From contig JAVSML010021668.1 in the NCBI GenBank assembly GCA_038503035.1, positions 62,001 through 126,000 of the forward strand: a stretch of 64,000 nt of DNA, written 5' to 3'. This stretch comes from Crocodylus rhombifer. Lineage: Eukaryota > Chordata > Crocodylia > Crocodylidae. The notes below the pieces were generated by a model. The model was not told the DNA's origin, searched no databases, and worked only from the letters and a program-made list of their open reading frames with translations. Position numbers and translations under genes: made by a program. Shown piece by piece: positions 36,860-47,070 of this stretch (positions are counted from its first letter, which is position 1; each line of letters starts with the position of its first letter).

Positions 36860-36994
36860 CTGTGTCGACCATTGTAAAGGAACCACTACCCCTTTTGTAA
36901 TGTGGTTCCTATGGAAAAATTGGTTCCGAGTTACATTTTGACTTAAGACACAGTTTTCAGGAACCAATTGTATTGTAAGTCTGAGGACTGCCTC
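36860..36994. mobile_element. Possible Tc1/mariner-type terminus
   Basis: The text ending GTAAGTCTGAGGACTGCCTC then TA, reversed, starts TA-GAGGCAGTCCTCAGACTTAC, like TIRs of Tigger-type elements. Coding sequence of the gypsy element begins exactly at the TA. The opposite end was not found. Confidence 0.35.
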
Positions 36995-37905
36995 TACCCA
37001 TCAATCTTTTCTGGTCTGGGAAAAATGTCAGATGAATATCAGATATGCCTAAAAGCTGATGCCATTCCATATTCATTAACTACTCCAAGACAGGTACCAC
37101 TGCCACTAATGGACAAAGTTAAAGAAGAGCTAAAACACATGGAGGAAATGGGAGTAATTACAAAGATTAAAGAACCTACTCGTTGGTGTTCTACGATGGT
37201 GGTTCTACCAAAACCCAGTAATAAGATTAGGATATGTGTTGACCTCACACAGCTGAACAAGTGTGTGTGTAGAGAAAGACACATTCTTCCTTCTGTGGAT
37301 CACACCTTGGCTCAACATGCAGGAGCCAAAGTTTTGACAAAATTGGATGCTTGGGCAGGGTTCTGGCAGATTCCTCTAGCCACTGAATCATCTAAGCTAA
37401 CAACTTCTATTATGTTATTTGGGCACTACTGATTTAAATGGCTACATTTTGGAAACTCATCAGCTCCTGAATTCTTTCAGTTTTAGATGTCACAGGTATT
37501 AGATGGCCTAGAAGGTGTTCTTTGCCATGCCAATGATATTTTGATTTTTGGGACCACCAAGGCACAACATGACACGGGAGTAGATGCAACACTCAGAAAA
37601 CTCCAAGAAGCTGGAGTTACACTTAATGAAAAGTGCACTTTTGCTACTTTGTAACTCATGGTTGTGGGGCATTGGATTATACCACATGGAATCCAGCCAG
37701 ATCCATCATAACTTTCAGCCATCAAAGGGTTCCCAGAACCCAAAGATGGCCCCACCGGGGTAACATGGATTTTTAGGCATGGCCACGATACCTGGGCCAT
37801 TTTGTGCCAAACTTGGCAACAATAACAAAGGCTTTAAGAGACCTCTTCAGTGACAAGAACATATTGCTCTGGGGACTGCTACAGCAGTTGGCCAGTTAGT
37901 GTTAC
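36995..37905 (+). mobile_element. Ty3/gypsy retrotransposon: reverse transcriptase and start of RNase H
   Basis: Gypsy RT is clear: PLMDKVKEELKHMEEMGVI, then WCSTMVVLPKPSNKIRICVD, the LNKCVCRERHILPSV segment, and LTKLDAWAGFWQIPL with the first catalytic Asp. The frame breaks at about 37,432. The second catalytic box reads CHANDIL (Asn-Asp at 37,532-37,537) where active enzymes have Asp-Asp. It is cut at its 3' side by the CR1 insertion; the remainder resumes at 39,246. Gag, protease and the 5' LTR are absent. Confidence 0.9.
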
Positions 37906-39245
37906 CTCGTCCTGGGTAAGCTTTTTGAAAGAATTATCCTGGCACATGGCCATGAGGGGACAGCGGGGGAGATTATGCTTAGGGGCAACCAACATGGGTT
38001 CATTAGAGGCAGGTCCTGTCAGACCAACCTGGTGGCCTTCTATGACCAGATCACCAAATCCTTAGATGCAGGGGCAGCAGTGAACGTAGTCTTTCTGGAC
38101 TTTAGGAAGGCCTTCAACACTGTCTCTCACCCCTTTCTCATTAAGAAACTGATTCAATGTGGTGTCGACACCAACTCAGCCAAATGGGTCTCTAACTGGC
38201 TGGAGGGCCACACCCAGAGAGTGGTGGTGGATGGGTCATTATCGACCTGGAGGGATGTGGGCAGTGAGGTCCCCCAGGGCTCAGTCCTCAGGCCCACACT
38301 GTTCAACATCTTCATCAGTGACTTGGATGAGGGGGTAAAAAGCACCCTGTTCAAATTTGCTGATGACACTAAGATGTGGGGGGATGTGGGCACGCTAGAA
38401 GGGAGGAATAGGCTACAATCAGACCTAGACAGGTTAAAGGGGTGGGTGGATGAGAACAGGATGGAATTCAACACTGACAAGTACAAAGTGATGCACCTGG
38501 GGAGGAAAAACCAGCACCATACCTGCAGGTTGGGGAACTCCCTTCTCGTCAGTGCAGAGGCAGAAAAGGATCTTGGAGTCATCATTGATGCCAAAATGAA
38601 CATGGGCCAACTGTGGGGATGCAGTCAGAAAGGCCAACTATATCTTGTCATACATCGACAGATGCATCTCAAGCAGGTCCAAGGAGATGATACTCCCCCT
38701 CTATGTGACACTGGTCAGGCCGCAGCTAGAGTCCTGTGTCCAGTTCTGGGCACCGCACTTCAAGAGGGATGTGGACAACATGGAGAGGGTCCAAAGGAGG
38801 GCCACTCGCATGATCAGGGGGAAGCAGGGCAGGCCCTACAAGGAGAGGCTAAGGGACCTGAACCTATTCAGCATCCACAAGAGAAGGCTGAGGGGGGATC
38901 TAGTGGCCTGTTACAAACTAGTCAGGGGGGACCAGCAGGCATTGGGGGAGCCCCTGTTCCCCTGTGCAGTACCAGGAGTGACTAGAAACAATGGTCACAA
39001 GCTGGCAGAGGGTAGATTCAGACTAGACATCAGGAGGCACTACTTCACTGTCATGGCAGCTAGGATCTGGAACCAACTTCCAAGCGAAGTGGTGCTGGCT
39101 CCTACCCTGGGGGTCTTTAAGACAAGGCTAGACGAACATCTTGCTGGGGTCGTTTGACCCCAGTACTTTTTCCTGCTGAGGCAGGGGGTTGGATTTGATG
39201 ATCTTCTCAGGTCCCTTCTGACCCTACTAACTATGAAACTATGAT
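37906..39245 (+). mobile_element. CR1 LINE, 5'-truncated, inserted in the gypsy element
   Basis: One 336-codon frame (37,975-38,985), true CR1 pol up to about 38,600, has LDFRKAFNTV (first Asp), VPQGSVLRP, and FADDTKM with an intact ADD box near 38,356. After a frameshift near 38,600-38,645 the thumb and C-terminus continue (MERVQRRATRMIRG ... KRRLRGDLVACYKL) to 39,157. The 3' end has GATGATCTTCTCAGGTCCC and the tail AACTATGAAACTATGA. It lies between gypsy RNase H and integrase, so it postdates that element. It looks younger than the copy at 3-4 kb, having a single frameshift. Confidence 0.95.
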
Positions 39246-40071
39246 ACCTTCAGCACTACACCAAGAAATCCTAGAGAAGATTCATGATGCTCACCAGGGC
39301 ATTACAAAATGTTAAACCAGGGCTTGCCAGACAGTTTTGTGGCCCTCCCACTTCTGATAATGTACACAACTGGGTGGCCAGTTGTAAGGTTTGTGCTCAA
39401 CCCTGAGCAGTCCATGTGGAGCCATGTGTCACGACTGATTTACTAGATCATCCATGGCAGATGTTGGGAGCTGATTTATTCACCTGAAAGGATTCTGTTT
39501 ATCTCACTGCTATTGATTATTATTCCCATTACTTGAAGATGGTGCAATTACAGAGCACCACAACAGAGAGAATTATAATGACATTGAACAATATATTTGC
39601 ACGTCATGGCATACCTTCAGTTTTAAGAACTGATAATGGCCCACAATTTTATGGAGTAATGTTTAAGCAGTTTGCAGCCCAGTATGACTTTCAGCATGTC
39701 ACCAGCAGTCCACATTTTTCCCATATTAATGGAAAAGCAGAACATGCGGTGCGGACTGTGAAGAATGTGATCCAGAAGAATATCTCTATAAGGTACTTTT
39801 GATTTGCCGTTCAATGCCATTGGAGCATGGGTGGCATCCAGCCAAGTTACTTATGGGTTGTCAACTCTGTAGAACTCTCCCAAGTACGATCAATGACTTG
39901 GTTCCAAAACTTGTTGATCCACGGGAATTTCATGAGAAAGACAAGCTGATAAAGGACAATCAGAGATAGCATTATGACACCAGGCATGCTTCAAGATGTG
40001 TACCTGCTCTTTCCCCCAGCAAGAAGTTTGGATCCCAGATCCAGGGATCCATCCAGGCTAGGGCAGCATTC
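39246..40071 (+). mobile_element. Ty3/gypsy integrase portion
   Basis: After the CR1 the gypsy text resumes at PSALHQEILEKIHDAHQGI, the zinc-binding region (CKVC near 39,390). The integrase core follows: the first Asp in GADLF near 39,470, TDNGPQF near 39,630, and the Glu in NGKAEHAVR near 39,735. Stops and frame changes are frequent outside 39,533-39,802. A stretch of RNase H and the spacer seems lost at the CR1 junction. The solo LTR at 40,077 splits its C-terminal end. Confidence 0.88.
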
Positions 40072-40076
40072 ATACT

Positions 40077-41053
40077 TGTCGGGGAAAACCGAAGGATCGG
40101 GCCTCAAGGTCAAGGTGGGCTGGGGTGGCAATTAGATACGGACAGGTGGGATTAGCGGCGTAGAGTCTGGAGTTAGGGACTCGGAGCGGATTGAGAAAGA
40201 ACAGGTGACTTTATTTGACTTACGCTTCAGGCGTAGGCAGAAAGGTCTTCAGTTACAGTTTGGAACACAAACAAACAATTAACAACAAAGGGGTCTGTTG
40301 GCCCACGAGGTTCAGTCCGAAGACCTAGTCCCAGGGCTGGTCAACAGCTCATAAATGGGGATCACAAACAACAAAATGAACTGTAACACGTTGATGATGA
40401 ACCGCGTGACGCCAGTCCACAGCAATGGACAAATCGGGTAGTTGAATACGAAAAGCCGAGGTCGGTAGCCAGAAGATGAAGCAGCGGAGACATCAGTTGG
40501 AGGGATGAGCAGAGTCGTAGTTGGTGAAGAAAGCTGAGATCGATGATCCGGAACCGGGTTAAACAAAGTCCATAGGGTGATCCAAAATCGTAAGCCGTTA
40601 ATCAGTTCAAAAGGTAAGTCAGGAGCCAGATGAGTACACAAAGCAAGTATCAACGGAGCCAAAGGAGGAGATCAATAGGCCCTGAAGCCTGACTCAGAGA
40701 ACAGTCCCTGTAGCAGCACCCTCTGTCTCTAGTCCACGCGATCTCCCCCCGAGGGAGGGGCTCACAGAACTTTTATATCAATTTGGTAGCCAATCAACGT
40801 GCTCTCCGCAGAGAAATTTCTAGTCCGATTACCTCATGTCAGGTTCTGACTGAGCATGCTCTCAGTAAGGAGCTGACACAGTCTGAGCATGCCTCTGTGG
40901 GGAAAGTAGGTCAACAATGATTGACAGCTCCGCAGGTCACCCAGGGGGCAAGGACTGGGTGAGCCTTGGAAATTTCCACTCACAGCTTGAAACCGCGCAT
41001 GTCAGTTTAACCTCTTCTGTACTGGCAGCACATACTCAAAAATTTCCATGACA
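40077..41053 (-). mobile_element. Solo LTR (family A, copy 2) inside the gypsy integrase
   Basis: Ends are TGTCGGGG and CCATGACA, flanked by perfect ATACT duplications (40,072-40,076 and 41,054-41,058). It shares long phrases with the LTR at 27,450. Minus-strand signals: TATA-like GATATAAAAG near 40,770 and AATAAA near 40,209. On either side the gypsy reading frame is continuous in sense (RAAFI before; VDTPHG ... NREHLR after), proving the insertion point. 977 bp. Confidence 0.94.
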
Positions 41054-41058
41054 ATACT

Positions 41059-41273
41059 GGGTGGATACACCTCATGGTCTTCTCTGTAGGAATCGAGAAC
41101 ATCTCCGCCAAATTACACCTGTTTACCACACTAGGTTTGGGCATGCCTCAGTTCCACTGAAGAGATTAGGTCTGTAAATTAGTTGGGTCTAAAAGAACAG
41201 ACTTAGCAATATTTCTGCTTTATGTTCGTTTTGTAACAAAGTGTGTATCAACTTTTCCCCTGACAGAGGGGGA
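41059..41273 (+). mobile_element. Ty3/gypsy: integrase C-terminus and polypurine tract
   Basis: Begins with the gypsy integrase C-terminal phrase (WVDTPHG ... RNREHLRQI) and ends with a purine-rich tract (GACAGAGGGGGA) immediately before the 3' LTR. Confidence 0.8.
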
Positions 41274-41425
41274 TGTAGTAGTAAGGATTAACTCCCTTAC
41301 TAAAGAGTGATGTCATCTACAGGAAAGGGTCAGTTGACCATTTTGGGTCAGAGGTTAGTTGTTACAATAAAGGCTTAATGAGACCACAGAGTCTTCCTGC
41401 TTCTTCCTAAAAATCCAGAATAACA
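41274..41425 (+). mobile_element. Probable short 3' LTR of the gypsy element
   Basis: Starts TGTAGTAGTAAGG directly after the polypurine tract, contains CAATAAAGGC (poly(A) signal) near 41,365, and can be closed at GAATAACA. At 152 bp it would be a very short LTR. The 5' partner is missing, so the outer boundary is unproven. Confidence 0.55.
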
Positions 41426-42465
41426 TATCATCCCAGAATACCCTATAATCTCCCCAAGGAGGTACAAAATGTGAGATGAAATCCTTTCTGGCGTTAACAC
41501 AAATTGCCAATTGCTCAAATCATGAGTGAGACTTTATAAAGTGGGGTAAGGCAAGGTGCCGTGTTGATCGATCACATGAGTTAGACATAGAGGTTTGGAC
41601 ACACCGTTCATACAAACACACACAAATCATCACACAGAGGCATACACATACACAAAACAACCATTTCATCCACACATACATCAGATATAGTTACCAGCAA
41701 TAGTTGCTGAATATCAGCCCAGGGTGGCCAACCTGGACTTATTGAGATGATGATGATTTGAAGATAGCAGATATGAAGATAACAGCTGGAGCAGGGTGAA
41801 CAGATGCATCTGTGCTCCGATGAAACATTAGTAGAGAAAGAGACTCACTCAGTTTGGCATTTTAAAGGGTTCTTTTATAGGGACTGGCATCCTTTGTTTC
41901 AGTGCTTTGGGGTTTTTCCATACCCAGCTTCTGTTTTTGCAGTTGTTCTTCTTTTGTCTTCAGCTTATCTCAGCCTTGGAGTGTTCTTATTGCCCGTCTG
42001 GCAGGATGGGTACGTTCCTCCTCCTCGTTATCTTCTTTGTGCCCTAGTCTTAAAAGGGATTCTTCAGCCATTCATTGATTAGTTTACTGACTGGTAACTT
42101 ACATTTGGCGCTTTGTTGCTTACATAAACAGTTAAATCTTCTTCCATCTCTATGCCATTCTTTCACCATTCACCCTTCTACACACGCTCATACACAAGGG
42201 CTACGCAGAGTTCATTCGCTTATGTCAAGCAGAAGGATACAAAATGGAGTTTTTAAGTTGCTTACAGGACAAGACTAACATGGTTATATTTCAGTATTAT
42301 TACACTCTATGTTAACGTCAGCTACATTAGTTCAGTTCATGCTACACAGGGAGGGAACTGAATGCTGGCTTCCAACCTCTTGGGTGAGTTTTATAATATT
42401 TATGCTATGTTTTTTATGGGACCACCCCTATATACCAGCATCATCTTCTCTGGGATTATATAGTT
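41426..42465. other. Unassigned, possibly repeat-derived
   Basis: No gene. CTTTTATAGG near 41,870 and a CA-rich stretch at 41,600-41,690 hint at a minus-oriented LTR or similar, but I cannot define ends. Confidence 0.4.
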
Positions 42466-42551
42466 GGGGATGGTCCTGCTTCAGGCAGGAGGTTGGACTA
42501 GATGACCTCCTGAAGTCCCTTAGAACCCTAATTTTAACGTGATTCTTTGAT
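42466..42551 (+). mobile_element. CR1 3' tail
   Basis: GGTCCTGCTTCAGGCAGGAGG, then GGACTAGATGACCTCCTGAAGTCCC and a tail ending GATTCTTTGAT: the terminal part of a CR1 LINE. Confidence 0.88.
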
Positions 42552-42667
42552 TTTATCAGGTGCTGTCTTTTCGTGCCTAAGTCACAAGAGAACATTCAAG
42601 GGCTCTGGATGTTCAATGGGTGAGTGCCTTACCCTGTGGCCTTGAATCTGACAAAGCTTTGTCCTCT

Positions 42668-42850
42668 GTGGGCGCATCTACATGAAAGGCTTTACTTGAG
42701 ATTAGAGCTACTTACTGCACAGTAAGCACCACCATCTACACATGCAGATGCTTACTGCACAGATATTGGCTCTAATAGCAAGTAAATTTACTCTTGATTG
42801 CTTATTGCACAGTAGCGCATGTGCAGGCAGCTGACCAGGAGCAAATGTGC
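42668..42850. mobile_element. TIR-element fragment related to the 4.3 kb element
   Basis: GGGCGCATCTACATGAAAGG, then CTTACTGCACAGTAAGC, AGTAAATTTACT and AGCTGACCAGGAGCAAAT match, in order, phrases at 4308-4515. Only the left part is present. Confidence 0.65.
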
Positions 42851-43059
42851 TCTCCCCATTCATTGTATAGAGACACTGAGCACTTGACTCACGGCTGTGG
42901 ATTCCATGACACGAGCTAGGCCTCTTAGAGTTAGGGCTATGAAATGCTGAGTACTGTCCAACATGTTTAAGCTAAAGGAACTTCCCATAGAAATAGTGTG
43001 GAGCTGCCGAATTTACGTAAGCCTTTTTTTTTTCTATTTCATATGGCATCAGATATCAA

Positions 43060-44880
43060 CTTCCAAATCTTTAAGCTGCTGTCTGATGTTTTTGGTCAGT
43101 GTGTGAATTCCATCTACCCCATTCTATAAATCTGTGAATCTGGGCATTTGTAAAGATTGCAGCTTTCAATAAAGTGCTGTGGTGTTTGTTGGACGCTGCA
43201 TTCACACAGGGGGATGTCCAAGATGCTGATCTTGTGCAATGTTGTTTTAAATGTTGTTTTGTGTTCATTTTGATATCTCAACTATTCAGCTTGACCCATA
43301 CTTCTCTGTCAACATCATGCCCAATGAGGGACTTGTTTGTTGTTCGTATGAAAGGCTGTAGGAATAGGCCTGACCTTTTCTAGCAGTTGGCCCACTCCAT
43401 TCCTGCTCATAGGTTTGGTTCAGCATCCTGAATCTCTTCCAGGAGTTTGTGGGCTTCATGCACAGTTTACAACTTTTAAGATTCTTAAACTTCCACCTAT
43501 TCGGGTCTTCAGTTACCCATTGATGGAACAGGTGATTTTCATCATCTCCTGCCTCTGTTGCTAATAATGATGTTAGGATTTGTAACATCTTTATATCACT
43601 TGGTCTAATGCTTGAGAGTACAGGAAGTACATCTGTACATATATAAATTGTGTAGCCTGTTATGAGTCTCAGCGCACTGTTAAGTATAGTGTTGAGCTTT
43701 TTAGTGAGACAACTTCTGGAGCATACAGCAGCAAAATATTCTGTTGAGGCATATACCATTGCAAGTTCAGTGGTTCTGAGCACTTTCAAGTTGGCACTCC
43801 ATGTTGTGCTGGCTAAACATCTTAATGCAGGTACCCATGCAATGACTTTACTGCTGACATTCTGAATGTGATGTTTATAGTTGAGGGAATGGTCTCATGT
43901 GACTGTTAGGGAGGTTGGGGTATGCTCATGGGGAAGGATATAGTTGCCTACTCTGATATTCAGTGTGTTGTTGGCTCAATGATTGTCTAGGTGCAAGAGT
44001 GATGGTACCGGTACTCAACTTTAAATGCCCTTATAGAGGTAGTCAGTGATGAGTTCTATGTCCCTACTCAGGGTCTTTTCCAGTTCTGTCATGTCTATTC
44101 CTTGGGCTACTATGACAACATTGTCAGCATACATGTATCACTTAGATGTTGGCAGAAAGTCTGAGGTATATACCTGGAAAAGTATTGATGCTAGCAGTAT
44201 GACCCTTGGGGGGATCCATTCTTCAGTTTGTAGTCTGCTTTTTTCACCTTGGTTGGAAGTGAGCTTGAATGATCTATTGGAGATCACGTTCATGATAAAA
44301 GTGCATAGCTTATGGTCAGGTATCATGGAATACATATTTGTGGACTTGGTGCCATACAGTATCATAGAGTGTATATTTTGAGGACTTGGTGCCATACAGT
44401 ATCATAGGCAGCTATAAGGTCAATACAGATTGTGCCTCTTTTCTGCCTTATTTCAAATCCAGTTTGTACGTCAGAAGTAAGTATTGTAACCTGGTCAGTG
44501 TTCTTTTGGGAGCCGTGAGTCAACCATGTTCTCTATTTTTTTTAGAATTATGTGCTGAGGTTGTATGTAATATAGTATAGATAGATTGGTCAGCAGCTCT
44601 TTGGCTGCTTTTGGTGATTTATTGGGTTTTAGGATATGATGTCTGCTTTCCTCCAGATTTTTGGAAGTCTGTTACTTTCTAGATGCGTATACGTGAATTT
44701 CTGAAGCCATCTTTTCATTGTGGTTCCAAGCTTGTTAACATATTCTGGAAATATCTGGTCCAGCAGGCTTGCTAGTCTTGGTCACTTTAATAGGTGTGTT
44801 GAACTCACTGTCAGAGATGGGGACGATTAAGTTACAGTTGGTGTAAGGTAAAGCTACAGTATATTTACAAACTGCTTAAT
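43060..44880 (-). mobile_element. Non-LTR retrotransposon, 3' portion with reverse transcriptase
   Basis: On the minus strand, RT motifs occur in order: SKPAGPD near 44,780, QTGFEIRQKRGTICIDLIAAYDTVWH near 44,400-44,470 with the catalytic Asp region, and a long C-terminal frame (43,286-43,789) with VYASTEYFAAVCSRS and NSALRLITG and VLPVLSSI. Many frameshifts and stops make it a fossil. The clade is not certain; it differs from both the CR1 and the RTE-like copies here. The 5' part of the same element appears in opposite orientation at 44,905. Confidence 0.8.
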
Positions 44881-44904
44881 TCAAATAGTCAAGTCTTGTG
44901 TATC

Positions 44905-45240
44905 TGGAAGCTACAGAACCCATTATGTGCCATGCTGGGATGAGCAGCGTGAACAACTCTTTATCATCATCAACCAATTCAATGACCCTGCAATCCTAAA
45001 AAGAACTACAGAACAGCTGGCTACCACACTGAACAATACTGAAAAGGAGAGATGTTCCCTACTGAAGGATTGGATGTGACTACTCCAGCAGACAAGCATG
45101 GTGCACCATAAACCGCCTTACAGGCAAAGGCACTAAAAACCGATGTTGCCTTGTGTCTGCAAACTCAGCAAGTGCAGGGACCCAAGCAAGCAACACAGAG
45201 AAATCATTTGACACTTGACTTGGGAATAAGTTCAATTACC
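44905..45240 (+). mobile_element. Inverted 5' segment of the same LINE
   Basis: Plus-strand reading gives CWDEQREQLF, NDPAILKRTTEQLATTLN, then after a stop WCTINRLTGKGTKNRCC and VSANSAS. This is the stretch that normally precedes the RT in this LINE type. It lies at the 5' side of the minus-strand RT but points the other way, the pattern left by twin-priming inversion. Confidence 0.6.
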
Positions 45241-46070
45241 TTATGCCAGCCTTACATACACTGTTGTTTGGGTGAAGCGTGCATTTCACAGTCACAGGGG
45301 CTATGCAAATGATTATTGGAGGGTGCACAGAAGCGGGAACCAAAGGTCAGTTGAACTGCCCCCCCCCCTTTTTTTTTAAGGAACATTTTTCATGTTCCAA
45401 ACCAAATCAATTCCAAATCTGTGAATCAGCCAAGAACCATATGCGGCCCTACTACCAGCAAGCATCCTCCACCCCTGCATGGGGCTTCAGATGCTTCAAA
45501 ATCCTTTGGCGGGTGTCCTACGTGCTGGCCCAACGCTGGAGGCTTGGGGCGCGGATGCCTCTGAGTTTCACTTGCTCTCAGCCATATGGCCACAGGAGCA
45601 GGCTAGGGAGAGTCCTCTTTCCATAAAGTAAGCGTATCGCCAAGATTTTCCCACTGGAAGCAAAAGTGGGGAGAGAGTATGCCTTACGTTGGTCAAGGTA
45701 CTACCCCTGCCAAGAAAGTGGCTTTCCCCTGCAAACAGGAAAACCACCTGCTTGGTCATGGTGTTTCCCTGGCAGGTGCCCAAAGGGACATGTGTGAAAC
45801 CAGATGCATCAGGGGTCAGGTGCAGGGCCTGCGAGGTGTGACAGCAAAGGGATGTGCTGTAGTCACCCCTGGTGTGCAGGCAGAAACTGCAGAGCTCCCT
45901 ACTGGACTACAGCAGCATCTTCAATTTCCAGGATACAAGTCAGTACTTTGGAATTACACCCTTTTACTCTGAAGCGGATGCCTACATGTGACACTACCTG
46001 GCACCACAGGCCCCGCCGCAACAGCTGCTCAACCAGGTTGTATACCAACAGCTAGATTTGAACGAGACCA
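45241..46070. other. Sequence upstream of the YTHDF3 promoter, no gene seen
   Basis: Poly(C)/poly(T) runs near 45,359-45,378 and short frames only. No recognised repeat end. Confidence 0.45.
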
Positions 46071-46077
46071 TACAGAC

Positions 46078-46089
46078 TGCGCATGCGCA
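46078..46089. promoter_or_regulatory. NRF1-type palindrome
   Basis: TGCGCATGCGCA, a perfect match to the NRF1 consensus, about 560 bp upstream of the YTHDF3 start codon at the edge of the CpG island. Related half-site texts (CATGCGCACTGG near 46,140 and GGCGCATGTGCGG near 46,207) follow. Confidence 0.75.
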
Positions 46090-46113
46090 GGTTGCAATTT
46101 TCCCCCCCGCGCC

Positions 46114-46135
46114 TTTTTTTTTTTTTTTTTTTTTT
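46114..46135. repeat. Poly(T) run in the promoter region
   Basis: An uninterrupted T run of about 22 between the NRF1 palindrome and the GC-rich core. Confidence 0.9.
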
Positions 46136-46149
46136 GGAACATGCGCACT

Positions 46150-47070
46150 GGAACAACTCAAGCCTCGCTTCCACCCCCTCACTGAACCACGTCTGGCTCT
46201 TCCCCAGGCGCATGTGCGGTCGCGAGCGGCGGAGGCTGTGCCCACCCCTTCCGCCTGGTCTCGCGCGCGCAGACGCCATGGCGACCAGGGCCTCTCTCCG
46301 CCCCCTCCCCCTCCCTGCCGGAGCTGCTGGCGCGGGGCTGGCGCCGGCCCCACGTGACATGGAGGCGGAGACGGGAAGGGAAAGGTCAGCGCGACGCCGG
46401 CGGAGGGGGAGCGGAAGGTCAGGGCGCCGCGGAGCGGAAGTTGGAGCCGGAGTCCGTCCGCCATTGTGGGGAAGCGGAGCCCAGCGCGGGGGGCGAGAAG
46501 CAGCGGCGCGTCCGGCCGGCCGGCTCCTTCCAGCGGCGTCCCGAGCGGCGGCGGCGACAATCAGGCGGCGGCGGCGGCGGGCGGCAGCACTCGGGGCGGG
46601 GGCGGAGCGGAGCGAGGGGATCGCGGTTCCCCGTGAAGAATGTCAGCCACCAGTGTCGACCAGGTACCGGCCGCCGGAGGCCCCGTACGCCCGGCCCGGC
46701 CGTCGCCTCCTTCCCCACCCCGGACCGGGCCCATCCCGCGACCGTGGGGCGTTGCTAGCCGCCCCCGGGCTGCTGCGGCCCCTGCGCGCCGAGCGGCTGA
46801 GCCGCGCCCGCTGCTCGGCCCCAGCCCTGGGCCCTGCACGGCCCGTGCTCCGGGCTCCGCCGTCGCCCTTTCCCCGCCCCGCCCCTCCTTGGGCCCGCGC
46901 TGCTTCCGGCTCCCCTCGCTCCGGGCTTCTCCGTTCTTCTCTCCGGCCCGGCCCTTCCTTCACTTTACGCTGCGCCTCGGCCTCCTGGTGGCTGCTCCCT
47001 CCTTTCCCTGCCTGGAGGCCTCGCGCTCTCGGTCTTCCTCCCATTGCTTCCCCTCCTTGTCTCATGCTGC
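46150..47070 (+). promoter_or_regulatory. YTHDF3: CpG island promoter of YTHDF3
   Basis: Very GC-rich with dense CpG in an otherwise AT-rich window. It spans the 5' leader, exon 1 and the first 400 bases of intron 1. There is no TATA box near the expected start region. Candidate sites: an E-box CACGTGAC at 46,351-46,358, several GCGGAAG ETS-like cores (46,410-46,440) and CCGCCATTG (YY1-like) at 46,458-46,466. The transcription start cannot be read directly. Long open frames across this block on both strands are GC artefacts. Confidence 0.88.
46640..46663 (+). CDS. YTHDF3: YTHDF3 exon 1, coding part
   Basis: Encodes MSATSVDQ, identical to the human N-terminus, ending at a CAG|GTACCG donor. 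The ATG is chosen because it begins the conserved family start. The open frame that continues past the donor to 47,284 is intronic. The split after eight codons is in phase 0. Confidence 0.95.

Noticed and set aside
37975..38985. 336-residue reverse-transcriptase frame as a host gene
   Set aside because: It is CR1 LINE pol, frameshifted near its C-terminus, with a CR1 tail downstream.
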